Assembly: GCF_007991495.1 (NCBI RefSeq)
Contig: NZ_BJYL01000027.1
Location: 23,103-87,102 of the forward strand
Length of the DNA stretch: 64,000 bases
DNA from: Sporosarcina luteola
GTDB lineage: Bacteria; Bacillota; Bacilli; Bacillales_A; Planococcaceae
Direction of reading: 5' to 3'
Shown here: positions 17,619 through 25,963 of the stretch, piece by piece
Numbering within the stretch: position 1 is the stretch's first letter
Layout of the letters: each line of letters starts with the position of its first letter
The notes under the pieces: model-generated
Database searches by the model: none
What the model was told of the DNA's origin: nothing
The model's input: the letters and a program-made list of their open reading frames with translations, nothing else
Translations under genes and position numbers: made by a program

Positions 17619-17795
17619 TTATTTATTTTTTTCGCGTTTTGTCGGATTTTTGATTTTTGAATCAAAATCCTCAGCAAATTCTTGACTGCGGTTTTCCCCT
17701 AGATTATTCGTATTGCTGTTCGAATTAAGACCCCTCTTGTACAGTTCGAAACTATTATGAGTCCTCTCGTTCATCGTTTTCTTATTATTTTTCAC
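17619..17795 (-). CDS. Small Asn/Lys-rich protein, possible spore protein
   Basis: A 58-residue hydrophilic protein starting MKNNKKTMNERTHNSFELYK from GTG, with a textbook AGGAGGTGA ribosome site 7 bases upstream and its own terminator. It is rich in Asn, Lys, Arg and Glu and has no hydrophobic segment. That composition is like that of minor small acid-soluble spore proteins. I cannot assign a family. Confidence 0.65.
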   Translation of the reverse strand: MKNNKKTMNERTHNSFELYKRGLNSNSNTNNLGENRSQEFAEDFDSKIKNPTKREKNK

Positions 17796-17924
17796 GGATT
17801 GGTCACCTCCTACACGTACTATGGACGTGAATGAAAGATGTATACAATTTAAATACTATCTAAAAGGAATTTTCACTCCATTTGTCGAAGAAAGAATATA
17901 TGACAATGAAATGGGGTAAATCAT

Positions 17925-19511
17925 ATGACAGTTGAACAGTTTTTAGAGGAACAAAATAACAAAATCAAGGATTTACATATGACAAGTGCGCAAAGCTCAT
18001 GGATGGCGGCGACGACTGGGGAAGCTGAGTGGAATCAAAAGACAGCTGAAGCGCAGACCGCATTCAACACCTATCTTTCAAATGCGGAACGCTTTGAGCA
18101 AGTGAAGACGTATCTTGAACAAGATGATTTGACAGCGGTGCAAAAACGCCAACTGGAAAGTTTGCGTACAGGAATGGCTGGAAAGCAAATTCCTGAAGAA
18201 GATTTAAAGGAAATGGTGGAACGATCGACGGAATTAGTCGGCACATTTAATACATACCGTGCGATGATTGATGGAAACCCGGTATCGGAAAATGATGTGC
18301 GGCAAATCTTGATTAAAAGCAATGATTCCGCTGAACGTGAAAAGGCTTGGCATGCGAGTAAGCAGATTGGAAAGGAAGTTGAAGAAAAGCTGTTAACACT
18401 CGTTAAAAAACGGAATGAAGTCGCGCGTTCATTAGGCTTTGAAAACTTTCACCAAATGAGTTTTGAGCATCAGGAACTGGATCGGGACGAGGTCTTTTCT
18501 ATCTTCCATAAACTGAAGGAACTTTCCGATGAGCCATTCCATCAAATGAAACAGGAGATGGACGGGGAATTGGCAGAACGCTTTGGTGTTTCCGTCGATG
18601 AGCTTCGTCCTTGGCATTATGCAGATCCGTTTTTCCAGGAGGCACCGCCTTCAAAGGAATTGGACTTGGACCCGTACTACGAAGAGAAAGACCTTGAACA
18701 ATTGACGATTGATACATTCAAAAGCATGGGCATGGATATTACGGATATGTTGGCGAACAGCGACCTTTATCCACGCGACAAAAAGAATCAGCATGCATTT
18801 TGTACGGATATCGATCGGGAAGGCGATGTCCGTGTATTGTGCAACAACGTACCATCCGACTATTGGTCCGTTACAATGCTGCATGAATTCGGACATGCGG
18901 TTTATTTCAAATACGTCGATCCGACACTTCCATTCCTGCTAAGGTCTTGTGCCCATACATTGACGACGGAGGCGATTGCGATGCTCTACGGTCGATTCGG
19001 GAAAAATCCGGCTTGGCTCGAGAAGTTTTTAGGAATCGACGCAGCGGAAGTTGAAGAATTGAAGCCACTTATCAATGAATCGCTGCGCAAGCAAATGCTC
19101 ATCGCAGGCCGCTGGATTATGGCGTTTTCCTTCTTCGAACGTGAACTATACGAAAATCCAGATCAAGATTTGAATAAATTATGGTGGAAACTTGTGAAAG
19201 ATGTCCAATTCGTCAACCCGCCGGAGGAGCAGGATTTCCCACATTGGGCAGCAAAGATCCATTTTACGCTCGTACCGGTTTATTATCAAAATTACTTGCT
19301 GGGTGAATTGACGACGTCCCAATTGCAAACTCATATTGAGAAAAATATTTCTAAGGATCTGTTCACGCCGGAAGTCGGGGCATATTTGATGGAAGCGTAT
19401 TTCAAGCCAGGTGCGCTTTATCCGTGGAATGAAAAGATTGAAAAAACAACTGGCGAGAAGTTGAATCCGCAGTATTTTATCGATCAATTCGTGTCGAACG
19501 TATTAGTGTAA
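17925..19511 (+). CDS. Zinc metallopeptidase, M2/M3 (oligopeptidase) type
   Basis: The 528-residue cytosolic protein is mostly helical and carries the gluzincin motif HEFGH (near residue 323) with the third zinc ligand in TTEAIAM about 28 residues later, as in M3 oligoendopeptidases and M2 peptidyl-dipeptidases. Length and the PGALYPWNEKIEKTTGEKLNP ending resemble uncharacterised Bacillales members between the two families. It likely trims cytosolic oligopeptides. It lies 20 bases before the DIP1984 gene, so the two are probably co-transcribed. Confidence 0.85.
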   Translation: MTVEQFLEEQNNKIKDLHMTSAQSSWMAATTGEAEWNQKTAEAQTAFNTYLSNAERFEQVKTYLEQDDLTAVQKRQLESLRTGMAGKQIPEEDLKEMVERSTELVGTFNTYRAMIDGNPVSENDVRQILIKSNDSAEREKAWHASKQIGKEVEEKLLTLVKKRNEVARSLGFENFHQMSFEHQELDRDEVFSIFHKLKELSDEPFHQMKQEMDGELAERFGVSVDELRPWHYADPFFQEAPPSKELDLDPYYEEKDLEQLTIDTFKSMGMDITDMLANSDLYPRDKKNQHAFCTDIDREGDVRVLCNNVPSDYWSVTMLHEFGHAVYFKYVDPTLPFLLRSCAHTLTTEAIAMLYGRFGKNPAWLEKFLGIDAAEVEELKPLINESLRKQMLIAGRWIMAFSFFERELYENPDQDLNKLWWKLVKDVQFVNPPEEQDFPHWAAKIHFTLVPVYYQNYLLGELTTSQLQTHIEKNISKDLFTPEVGAYLMEAYFKPGALYPWNEKIEKTTGEKLNPQYFIDQFVSNVLV

Positions 19512-19531
19512 CTGAAAAAGGAGGGGATTGG

Positions 19532-19987
19532 ATGAAGCTCGCAGAGGCATTAATTGCACGGGCGGATTACCAAAAAAGGGTTGAACAGCTGAAAAGAAGG
19601 ATCAGCATGAACTTGAAGATCCAAGAAGGGGAACAGCCTGCAGAAGATCCGAATGAGATGCTGAGAGAACTTGACGTCATTATGAAAGAGTTGACGCTCT
19701 TAATCCAACGTATCAATAAAACGAATTGCTCCGTTCAATTCGATGAAACGAGAACGCTTGCGGATGCATTGACAGAGCGTGATCAGATTTGGGATAAACG
19801 ATTGACGTTGTCGAAAATTGCGGAAGAAGCATCCATCCGGAATGATCGATATAGCCGCACCGAAATTAAAATCGTCAGCACAGTGGACGTCGCAGCGATT
19901 CAAAAGCAGGTCGACCAATTATCGAAAGCGTTCAGGGAAATGGATACGAAAATCCAAGGCTTGAACTGGTCTATTGATTTGATGTAG
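19532..19987 (+). CDS. DIP1984 family (septicolysin-like) protein
   Basis: The 151-residue protein is predominantly helical and coiled-coil. It matches the DIP1984 family through its opening KLAEALIARADYQKRVEQLK, the central NKTNCSVQFDETRTLADALT and the closing TKIQGLNWSIDL. Biochemical function is not established. The name septicolysin is historical. It follows the peptidase gene by 20 bases. Immediately downstream begins a structured RNA with tRNA-like loops, and this protein may be its partner (inference from adjacency). Confidence 0.88.
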   Translation: MKLAEALIARADYQKRVEQLKRRISMNLKIQEGEQPAEDPNEMLRELDVIMKELTLLIQRINKTNCSVQFDETRTLADALTERDQIWDKRLTLSKIAEEASIRNDRYSRTEIKIVSTVDVAAIQKQVDQLSKAFREMDTKIQGLNWSIDLM

Positions 19988-19994
19988 GAAAGAT

Positions 19995-20279
19995 GTATCG
20001 GGCATGCCCGATTTAAAATGAAAGTCGGTAGCTGCCTATCGCAAAGGTGAGTGCAAAACCCCGCCGACTGGGCAAGTCGGACTCAATGGTAGGTAGACGG
20101 GGCTATACCAATCGGTTCAAATCCGTCATGAACAATTCAAGCCCAGTATAGTAACATGTGTACAAATCGAATGTAACTGTAACGACCATGCACTAATTTG
20201 CGTAGGCAGTGAGGGTGGGAACGGGGTCCCTTTATGGGAAAAGAGGGCATCTATGCTTAAAAGCGTAGGTGCTTTTTTT
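19995..20279 (+). ncRNA. Structured RNA with tRNA-like D- and T-loops (Y RNA-like candidate)
   Basis: The stretch begins with palindrome ATCGGGCATGCCCGAT and ends at an intrinsic terminator. Inside are a perfect CCGACT/AGTCGG hairpin (20064-20080) flanked by CCCCG (20059) and CGGGG (20098), a D-arm-like ACTCAATGGTAGGTAG (20081-20096) and a T-arm-like CGGTTCAAATCCG (20113-20125). CTGCCTATC (20033) can pair with GGTAGGTAG (20088) as a pseudoknot. No acceptor stem with CCA or anticodon arm completes a real tRNA. Bacterial Y RNAs of the YrlA class carry such a tRNA-mimic module. Exact ends are uncertain. Confidence 0.6.
20246..20279 (+). terminator. Terminator of the tRNA-like RNA
   Basis: GCATCTATGCTT pairs with AAGCGTAGGTGC through two G-T wobbles and is followed by T7. 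Confidence 0.85.
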
Positions 20280-20311
20280 GTTTTTCAGGAAAACATGTCG
20301 TTTAAAAAGAT

Positions 20312-20458
20312 ATCGGTCATTTCCCGAAAGTTATCGATCATTTCCCGGCTATTATCGATCATTTCCCAACATATATCGATCATTTCCCAACATATATCGA
20401 TCATTTCCCGCCTTATATCGATCAATTCAACGGATATATTGTTATTTTGTGACCTTTG
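20312..20458. repeat. 21-bp tandem repeat array, six units plus terminal unit
   Basis: The core ATCGATCATTTCCC recurs at 20312, 20333, 20354, 20375 and 20396, and degenerate at 20417, exactly 21 bases apart. A seventh diverged unit ends GACCTTTG followed by ACTCA. The variable part of each unit is seven bases. A related array with the same period and same terminal sequence lies at 34231-34335. The open frame across it starts inside the upstream terminator, so it is not considered coding. Confidence 0.9.
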
Positions 20459-20475
20459 ACTCATCCGTCGTATCG

Positions 20476-20519
20476 AGAAAAAACGCCCCGACACCAGTTA
20501 AAAGATGTCGAGACGTTTT
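20476..20519 (-). terminator. Terminator of the ABC-F gene at 20533
   Basis: On the minus strand AAAACGTCTCGACATC pairs with bulges to GGTGTCGGGGCGTTTT and ends in T6. Confidence 0.75.
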
Positions 20520-20532
20520 ATTGAATCTTTCC

Positions 20533-22362
20533 TTATTCCACTTCCGCAAACCATAACTCATAATATGATGCTAACGTATTCTCTAAATCCACTATGAGCG
20601 ATTCTTGCTCAACAGCTGGTTGCTCTTTCAACGAAGCGATTTTTGCTTCCAATGTCGCGATTTCCGTTTCAACATCCAAAGGCTTTGCCATCACAGGTTT
20701 CTTTTTTACGGTAGGTGTCGGTTTCGCTTCTTCTACCGTTCCAATTTCCCGGAATTTAGCTCGCGCCCAATCGAACGGCCCTTCAAAAGTTGTGAGGCTG
20801 CCGTCTTCCAGCCAGGCTGTGCGAGGAAATAATTTATTCAAAAAGTAACGGTCATGGGAAACAGCTAAGATTGTACCCGGGAAGTCTTCGAGCGCTTCCT
20901 CCAGTACTTCCCGTGATTCGATATCCAGATGGTTTGTCGGCTCATCCAGCAAAAGGAAGTTGATGTCCTGATGCATCAGCTGGGCTAGCCGCAATCGCAT
21001 CCGTTCGCCGCCGCTCAAATCCGCAATCCGCTTGAAGACATCTGGGCCGTAAAACATGAACTTTGCGAGAATATGCCTTGCATCGCCCTCTGTCACACTC
21101 ACACCTTCACGGAACACATCGAGCAATCGAGCTTTAGGATCGCCAATTTCAAAGTGTTGGGAAAGACTTCCCACTTTCACATTGCTTCCTAACTTACTCA
21201 AACCATCATCTACCGGCAATTCTCCTAAAAGCACCTTCAAAATAGTCGACTTTCCGCTACCGTTGCGCCCGACGATCACCATCCGATCTTTCCAATAAAC
21301 ATGGAGATTCGCTTCTCTTAGTAACTCCTGTTCACCGAAAGACTTCGATACAGCTTTCATGACGACAACTTCTTTCCCGCTTCGGGGTGCAGCATCGAAA
21401 GCTAAAGCCATTTTTTTTGGATCAATCAACGGCTTCCGAACTTTTTCCATTCGTTCAAGTGCCCGTTCCATATTGCGAGCTTGCCGATGAAGGCCTGCAT
21501 TCGGGGGATTCGCTTCATTCGCCCATATGCGCAATCGTTTAATCGCTTCCTTCATTTTTCGAATCTTTTTCTGCTGTTCCTCATATTCCTGGAACTCCCG
21601 CATGAGTCGCTGCTCTTTCTCGATGACGAAATGGGAGTAATCACCATGATAAAGTTGAATCTCACCATTTTCCAAATCAGCAATTTTCGTGACGACGCAG
21701 TCAAGAAAATACCGGTCATGGGAAACAATCACAACCGTTCCCGCATATTCCTTTAGAAATTCCTCAAGCCATTCCACAGCAAAAAGGTCGAGATGATTCG
21801 TCGGCTCATCGAGCAGCAACAAATCTGGCTTCGTCAATAAAAGCCGACCAAGCATAATCTTTGTCTGCTCACCGCCGCTCAGTTGATCGAATGATCGTCC
21901 GACAAACGGCTTTAATTGCAATCCGGTTATAACTCGGTCAATTTCTGAATCCATCGCATAGCCATCGCGACTTGCGAACGTTTCCTGCAAATCACCGTAC
22001 CGTTTAAGAAGCTTCTCCATTTCGTCAGGATCAGCGCTCGCCATTTTAATCTCTATCTTGGCCAGTTGTGCTTGCATTTCCGTTAAATCTTCAAAAGCGC
22101 TGTAAAGGACATCCATCCCTGTCGTCGTTTTTGCGAGTGTAGGGATTTGCGCCAAATATCCAATAGTCACACCTTTTTTGTAATGAATCAGACCGCTGTC
22201 AGGAGATTCAACCCCGGCGAGCAGTTTGAATAGAGTTGTCTTGCCGCTTCCATTACGTCCGACAACGCCTAAACGTTCACCTGTTTTGACTGCTAATGAA
22301 AGATTTTCAAAAATGCTATTTCCACCTAGCATTTTACTAATATTTTGTACTGTACATATCAT
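20533..22362 (-). CDS. ABC-F ATPase, ribosome-associated, possibly antibiotic resistance
   Basis: The 609-residue soluble protein holds two ABC ATPase domains without membrane segments: Walker A GRNGSGKTT (near residue 36) and GRNGSGKST (near 350), signatures LSGGEQ and LSGGER, and Walker B LLLDEPTNHLD twice. A long charged inter-domain linker is present (about residues 235-300, the arm that reaches the ribosomal P site in this family), with a C-terminal coiled-coil. ABC-F proteins rescue stalled or drug-bound ribosomes. The ATG at 22362 follows AAAGGAAG. A leader peptide and attenuator upstream suggest drug-inducible expression, as for known resistance ABC-F genes. Which drug is unknown. Confidence 0.9.
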   Translation of the reverse strand: MICTVQNISKMLGGNSIFENLSLAVKTGERLGVVGRNGSGKTTLFKLLAGVESPDSGLIHYKKGVTIGYLAQIPTLAKTTTGMDVLYSAFEDLTEMQAQLAKIEIKMASADPDEMEKLLKRYGDLQETFASRDGYAMDSEIDRVITGLQLKPFVGRSFDQLSGGEQTKIMLGRLLLTKPDLLLLDEPTNHLDLFAVEWLEEFLKEYAGTVVIVSHDRYFLDCVVTKIADLENGEIQLYHGDYSHFVIEKEQRLMREFQEYEEQQKKIRKMKEAIKRLRIWANEANPPNAGLHRQARNMERALERMEKVRKPLIDPKKMALAFDAAPRSGKEVVVMKAVSKSFGEQELLREANLHVYWKDRMVIVGRNGSGKSTILKVLLGELPVDDGLSKLGSNVKVGSLSQHFEIGDPKARLLDVFREGVSVTEGDARHILAKFMFYGPDVFKRIADLSGGERMRLRLAQLMHQDINFLLLDEPTNHLDIESREVLEEALEDFPGTILAVSHDRYFLNKLFPRTAWLEDGSLTTFEGPFDWARAKFREIGTVEEAKPTPTVKKKPVMAKPLDVETEIATLEAKIASLKEQPAVEQESLIVDLENTLASYYELWFAEVE

Positions 22363-22403
22363 CTGTTTTCGCTTCCTTTCGTTTTGCACACGAAATTCGG
22401 CAA

Positions 22404-22431
22404 CAAAAAAAGACCGCAGTTAAGCGATCTT
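22404..22431 (-). promoter_or_regulatory. Transcription attenuator in the ABC-F leader
   Basis: On the minus strand GATCGC-TTAACT-GCGGTC forms a hairpin followed by seven T, 42 bases before the ABC-F start and 45 bases after the leader ORF stop. An upstream TTCGGCA can pair with TGCCGAA just past the T run, which gives a plausible competing fold. Confidence 0.7.
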
Positions 22432-22475
22432 CCCCTAACTAATTGTAAGGAATGAAGTGCCGAACAGCTGTGTGA

Positions 22476-22595
22476 TTACTGAAATTGTCTAAAAAAGGGC
22501 ATAGCTATCCCGTTGTGTACAATTTCATGCGTAATCGCACATGAAGTGGATAAATATTCCAATAGGCTTTCACGTGCATACACAGTGTCCAACAT
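22476..22595 (-). CDS. Regulatory leader peptide of the ABC-F gene
   Basis: A 39-residue ORF starting MLDTVYARESLLEYLSTSCA with GGAGGTGA 7 bases upstream and ending 45 bases before an intrinsic terminator. Its place between promoter region and attenuator fits a translated leader whose stalling controls read-through. The same organisation is known for inducible ABC-F resistance genes in Bacilli. A start one ATG further upstream is too close to the ribosome site. Confidence 0.6.
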   Translation of the reverse strand: MLDTVYARESLLEYLSTSCAITHEIVHNGIAMPFFRQFQ

Positions 22596-22668
22596 TCCAT
22601 CCTCACCTCCGTCCAATAATAGTAAGAATAGTTTACCACGACTATTCATTTGAAGCAATCAGTTTAAT

Positions 22669-23139
22669 TTAAGCCATTTCTTTTGTCGGTCCCATGACGC
22701 CAGGTACTGCGAGTCCAGCTTGGCGCAGGAGCACTGTCATTTGCCCACGATGATGGGTTTGGTGGTCGATCAATGTACGCAAAAGTTTGCCGCGTACTAT
22801 TTCGGTTCCGAATGCGGGAACTTTTTCAGTTAGTGATTCATCTGTTAACTTCGCAGTTTCTGTTTGAAAGGAATCCATCACTTTTTCATATGCTTTGACG
22901 ATGTCTTCAACATTTGTCGGTACTGGTTCCGTGTGGGCAGGTACTTCGATTTTCATGCCAGTAAAGCCGCCGAATAGGCCTGCTGCGCCAACTAAATGCC
23001 ATGCCAACCAGCCAAGGGAATTATGTCCCTCCACGATTGCCTGATCCAATTTGTCATCTGTGATCGCTTTAATGACATTCAATGTTCCTGCGGATGACGC
23101 GTTCCACTCTTCGATAAAATCTTCAACTTTACGATACAT
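22669..23139 (-). CDS. DinB family protein
   Basis: The 156-residue protein folds as a DinB/YfiT-like four-helix bundle, with the three metal-binding histidines visible in LAWHLVG (near residue 46) and LIDHQTHHRGQM (near 132-136). Members include bacillithiol- and mycothiol-dependent transferases and many uncharacterised proteins. The ATG at 23139 has AAAGGAG 8 bases upstream. It lies alone between the ABC-F leader and an unknown gene on the same strand. Confidence 0.88.
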   Translation of the reverse strand: MYRKVEDFIEEWNASSAGTLNVIKAITDDKLDQAIVEGHNSLGWLAWHLVGAAGLFGGFTGMKIEVPAHTEPVPTNVEDIVKAYEKVMDSFQTETAKLTDESLTEKVPAFGTEIVRGKLLRTLIDHQTHHRGQMTVLLRQAGLAVPGVMGPTKEMA

Positions 23140-23213
23140 GTGAATCACTCCTTTGTTCTTCTCTATTAAGTATACCGAATAGGGTGTAGAGTGTCCTTGT
23201 AAAGCTCTTCAAG

Positions 23214-24119
23214 TTATTCGATAACAGATTTCCGATATACGATAGGCGTAAACCTCTTCCATTCTTCAACTAATTCTCCCCAGTCTACAATCTTCCATGG
23301 ATTGAAGAAGGTCTGTCCGTTTTTATTAAAAAATAGCGTATTTTCAATACAATAGGCAGCATGTTGAATGATTTCTTTCTCATCAACCCATACGACGACA
23401 TCTCCGCATGTGAATCGGTCATCCGTTTTCGAGAAAGCTGCATTCTTTAAACCGAGCGCAAATGTGTCGCCATGAACCCATTCATGGGTAATCCATTCAT
23501 CCATGTCTGGAGAAGAACTGATGGCAAATAGCGCAGCCGCAAGACAGTTTGCCCCGGGTTCGGTAGAAAATGTATTTGCGTATCCCGACAAGTGGGCAGG
23601 GGTTGACGCGGGTACTTGAATAGATGTCCATTCATCGTAAAGCTGCGCCGTTCTGCAAATGATTTCTTCTTTGACGAAAGTCGGCAGTTCCATCCACATT
23701 GCTCTTTGCAGAATCCCAATCTGCTCACCATGTACTTCGATTATATAATCCTTCGGGAATAAATGATCGTCAGTCAGTATCGCAAGTGGTCCTGTCAACC
23801 CTCTTCCTAACTCATATTGAAGCTTAAAGAGAGCTTCTTGCCTCTCATTTGGCAATGAGGAGATCCAATCGGGATGGGCCACAATGACAAATTCAACATC
23901 CTTGGAGATATTCCAATACATATAACTGTTCACCATTTGGATGCCTGTATAGGAGGCATGTTTGAAAAACTCCTGTTTCGGAAAAAGCAAAGTACCTTCT
24001 AGATTGTCTTGATAAAGCGATAAATCGGTTTCCCTTATGAAAAATAAATCCTTTTCAGGTACGTAATTTTCAATCCAACTATCCAGTTGTTTTTCGGTCG
24101 GACGAATCATGATTTTCAT
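23214..24119 (-). CDS. Unrecognised protein with papain/NlpC-like C-terminal features
   Basis: The 301-residue soluble protein is not one I recognise. The N-terminal two thirds are mixed alpha/beta with aromatic stretches. The C-terminal part has GANCLAAALFAISS near residue 187 and later CGDVVVWVDEKEIIQHAAYC, ending FFNPWKIVDW. A Cys at a helix start followed about 70 residues later by DVVVW...HAAYC is the order seen in NlpC/P60-like cysteine peptidases. That reading is a visual inference. The ATG at 24119 follows AAAAGGTGA. Confidence 0.7.
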   Translation of the reverse strand: MKIMIRPTEKQLDSWIENYVPEKDLFFIRETDLSLYQDNLEGTLLFPKQEFFKHASYTGIQMVNSYMYWNISKDVEFVIVAHPDWISSLPNERQEALFKLQYELGRGLTGPLAILTDDHLFPKDYIIEVHGEQIGILQRAMWMELPTFVKEEIICRTAQLYDEWTSIQVPASTPAHLSGYANTFSTEPGANCLAAALFAISSSPDMDEWITHEWVHGDTFALGLKNAAFSKTDDRFTCGDVVVWVDEKEIIQHAAYCIENTLFFNKNGQTFFNPWKIVDWGELVEEWKRFTPIVYRKSVIE

Positions 24120-24280
24120 ATTGATCACCTTTTCTGTTTAATGAACTTTCTTACAATGTTAACCAAGTTGCGGTTGCAGTCAATAGCTATTTTGAAGACG
24201 GGACCTTTCATCCAATATGTATACGTAATCGTGATTGATGGGAAGCCTGTCTACAGTACATCGTACAGGAGGATTTTAGG

Positions 24281-25858
24281 ATGAATAATCGTCAATTGAA
24301 TGGGAAATTGCCAGAGCACCCGGAACCGTTTTGGAGGACGAGTGTTGAATTTCCGACATTCCAGAGTCTGAAAGAAGATTTAGAGGTGGATGTGATTATC
24401 GTCGGAGCCGGGATTACGGGCATCACCTCCGCATATTTACTCGCGAAGGAAGGTCTGAAAGTCGCCGTTATTGAGGCGGATAAGGTCTTGAACGGGACAA
24501 CCGGGCATACGACAGCGAAAATTACAGCGCAGCATGATTTGATTTATGATGAATTTATTCAAAACATGGGGCGAAGTACAGCGAGATTATATTTTGAAGC
24601 GAATATGGAAGCATTGGAATTCATCAGGAAAACAGTGGAGGAACAAGGGATTGATTGTGATTTCACAACGGTAGATGCATATATGTACGCAACGAGTGAT
24701 AAGTACGCCGAAAAGATTAAGAAGGAAGCGGATGCGTATAAAAGACTGCAGATAAATGGCGGATTGATTGATGGCATCCCTTTTGATATTGATGTGAAAA
24801 ACGTACTTGTCATGAAGGATCAGGCACAGTTTCATGTGACAAAATATTTAGTGCATCTGATTGATTTATTTATAAAAAGGGGCGGGCAGATTTTCGAGGA
24901 TACAGTGGCGGTCAATATTGAAACGGGCGAACAGCCGGTTGTTCTGACGCGGGATGAGAATCGGATATCGGCTAAGCATGTTTTGGTTTGCACACACTTT
25001 CCGTTTTACGAAGGAACAGGGCTTTATTCCACAAGGATGTACGCGGATCGTTCGTACGCTCTTGCGGTTAAATCCAAAAAGAAGTTCCCTTCCGGCATTT
25101 TCATCAGCGCTGACGAGCCGACCCGCTCTTTCCGTTCAATTCAGGAAAATGGGGAAGAATTGGTTCTCATCGTCGGCGAAAATCATAAAACGGGTCAAAG
25201 CCCAGTGGAGACGATGGAGCATTATAAGGCGCTTGAGACATTCGGAGAAGAGGTTTTCGGTCTTGAAGAAATCAAGCAACGATGGTCTGCACAGGATTTG
25301 GTTACGCTCGATAAACTCCCTTATATCGGAGAGATAACGACTGGAAATCCGAATATCCTCATTGCTACGGGCTTTCGGAAATGGGGGATGTCGAATGGAA
25401 CTGCTGCAGCATTGCTTTTCAGAGATAAGGTTACAGGAAAACAAAATAGGTTTGAAAAATTGTTTACACCATCCAGATTCTATGCGCATCCGAGCTTGAA
25501 GAATTTCCTAGTCCAAAATGCGAATGTCGTTGGGCAATTAATCAAGGGCAAGCTAGATTCGCCGAATAGGAAGCCGGAAGATTTAGCGAAGGGGGAAGGC
25601 GCAGTGATCACGCTTGATGGGCATCGGAAAGGGGCTTATCGGGATGATGATGGGAAGATCCATATCGTGGATACGACGTGCACCCATGTCGGTTGTGAAG
25701 TCGCATGGAACAACGGTGACAAAACATGGGACTGCCCCTGCCACGGCTCGAGATTTACATTTACGGGCGAAGTGATTGAGGGACCTGCGGAAAAACCGTT
25801 GCAGAAGTACGATTATACGATGATGGATAATTTGACCTCGGAGGATTCGGGGTATTAA
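24281..25858 (+). CDS. yhfW: FAD-dependent oxidoreductase with Rieske domain (YhfW-like)
   Basis: The 525-residue protein joins a DAO-type FAD oxidoreductase to a Rieske iron-sulfur domain. The FAD site is VDVIIVGAGITGITSAYLLA near residue 35. The C-terminal Rieske pair is CTHVGC near residue 467 and CPCHGSRF near 487, giving the Cys2His2 ligands of the 2Fe-2S cluster. This fusion matches Bacillus YhfW. The substrate is unknown. It has a good AGGAGG ribosome site, is monocistronic and ends in a terminator. It is divergent from the unknown 301-residue gene. Confidence 0.92.
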   Translation: MNNRQLNGKLPEHPEPFWRTSVEFPTFQSLKEDLEVDVIIVGAGITGITSAYLLAKEGLKVAVIEADKVLNGTTGHTTAKITAQHDLIYDEFIQNMGRSTARLYFEANMEALEFIRKTVEEQGIDCDFTTVDAYMYATSDKYAEKIKKEADAYKRLQINGGLIDGIPFDIDVKNVLVMKDQAQFHVTKYLVHLIDLFIKRGGQIFEDTVAVNIETGEQPVVLTRDENRISAKHVLVCTHFPFYEGTGLYSTRMYADRSYALAVKSKKKFPSGIFISADEPTRSFRSIQENGEELVLIVGENHKTGQSPVETMEHYKALETFGEEVFGLEEIKQRWSAQDLVTLDKLPYIGEITTGNPNILIATGFRKWGMSNGTAAALLFRDKVTGKQNRFEKLFTPSRFYAHPSLKNFLVQNANVVGQLIKGKLDSPNRKPEDLAKGEGAVITLDGHRKGAYRDDDGKIHIVDTTCTHVGCEVAWNNGDKTWDCPCHGSRFTFTGEVIEGPAEKPLQKYDYTMMDNLTSEDSGY

Positions 25859-25869
25859 TTAAACTAAGC

Positions 25870-25899
25870 GAAAGCATCCAAATGATTGGGTGCTTTTTT
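25870..25899 (+). terminator. Terminator of the Rieske oxidoreductase gene
   Basis: GAAAGCATCCAA pairs with TTGGGTGCTTTT (one wobble) and continues into T. Confidence 0.85.
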
Positions 25900-25963
25900 C
25901 ATTGAAGGGATTTCTTCTTAGAAAATCGAATAAGTACGAATGATGATTGTAGGAGGGAGCGGT

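Noticed and set aside
20081..20125. A genuine tRNA gene
   Set aside because: D- and T-loop-like parts exist but only 15 bases separate them, with no anticodon arm or 7-bp acceptor stem.
20253..20459. A 68-codon frame with repeated ISIIS/ISRL units
   Set aside because: It starts inside the terminator of the tRNA-like RNA and is created by the 21-bp repeat, a multiple of three; the second array with the same period has stops.
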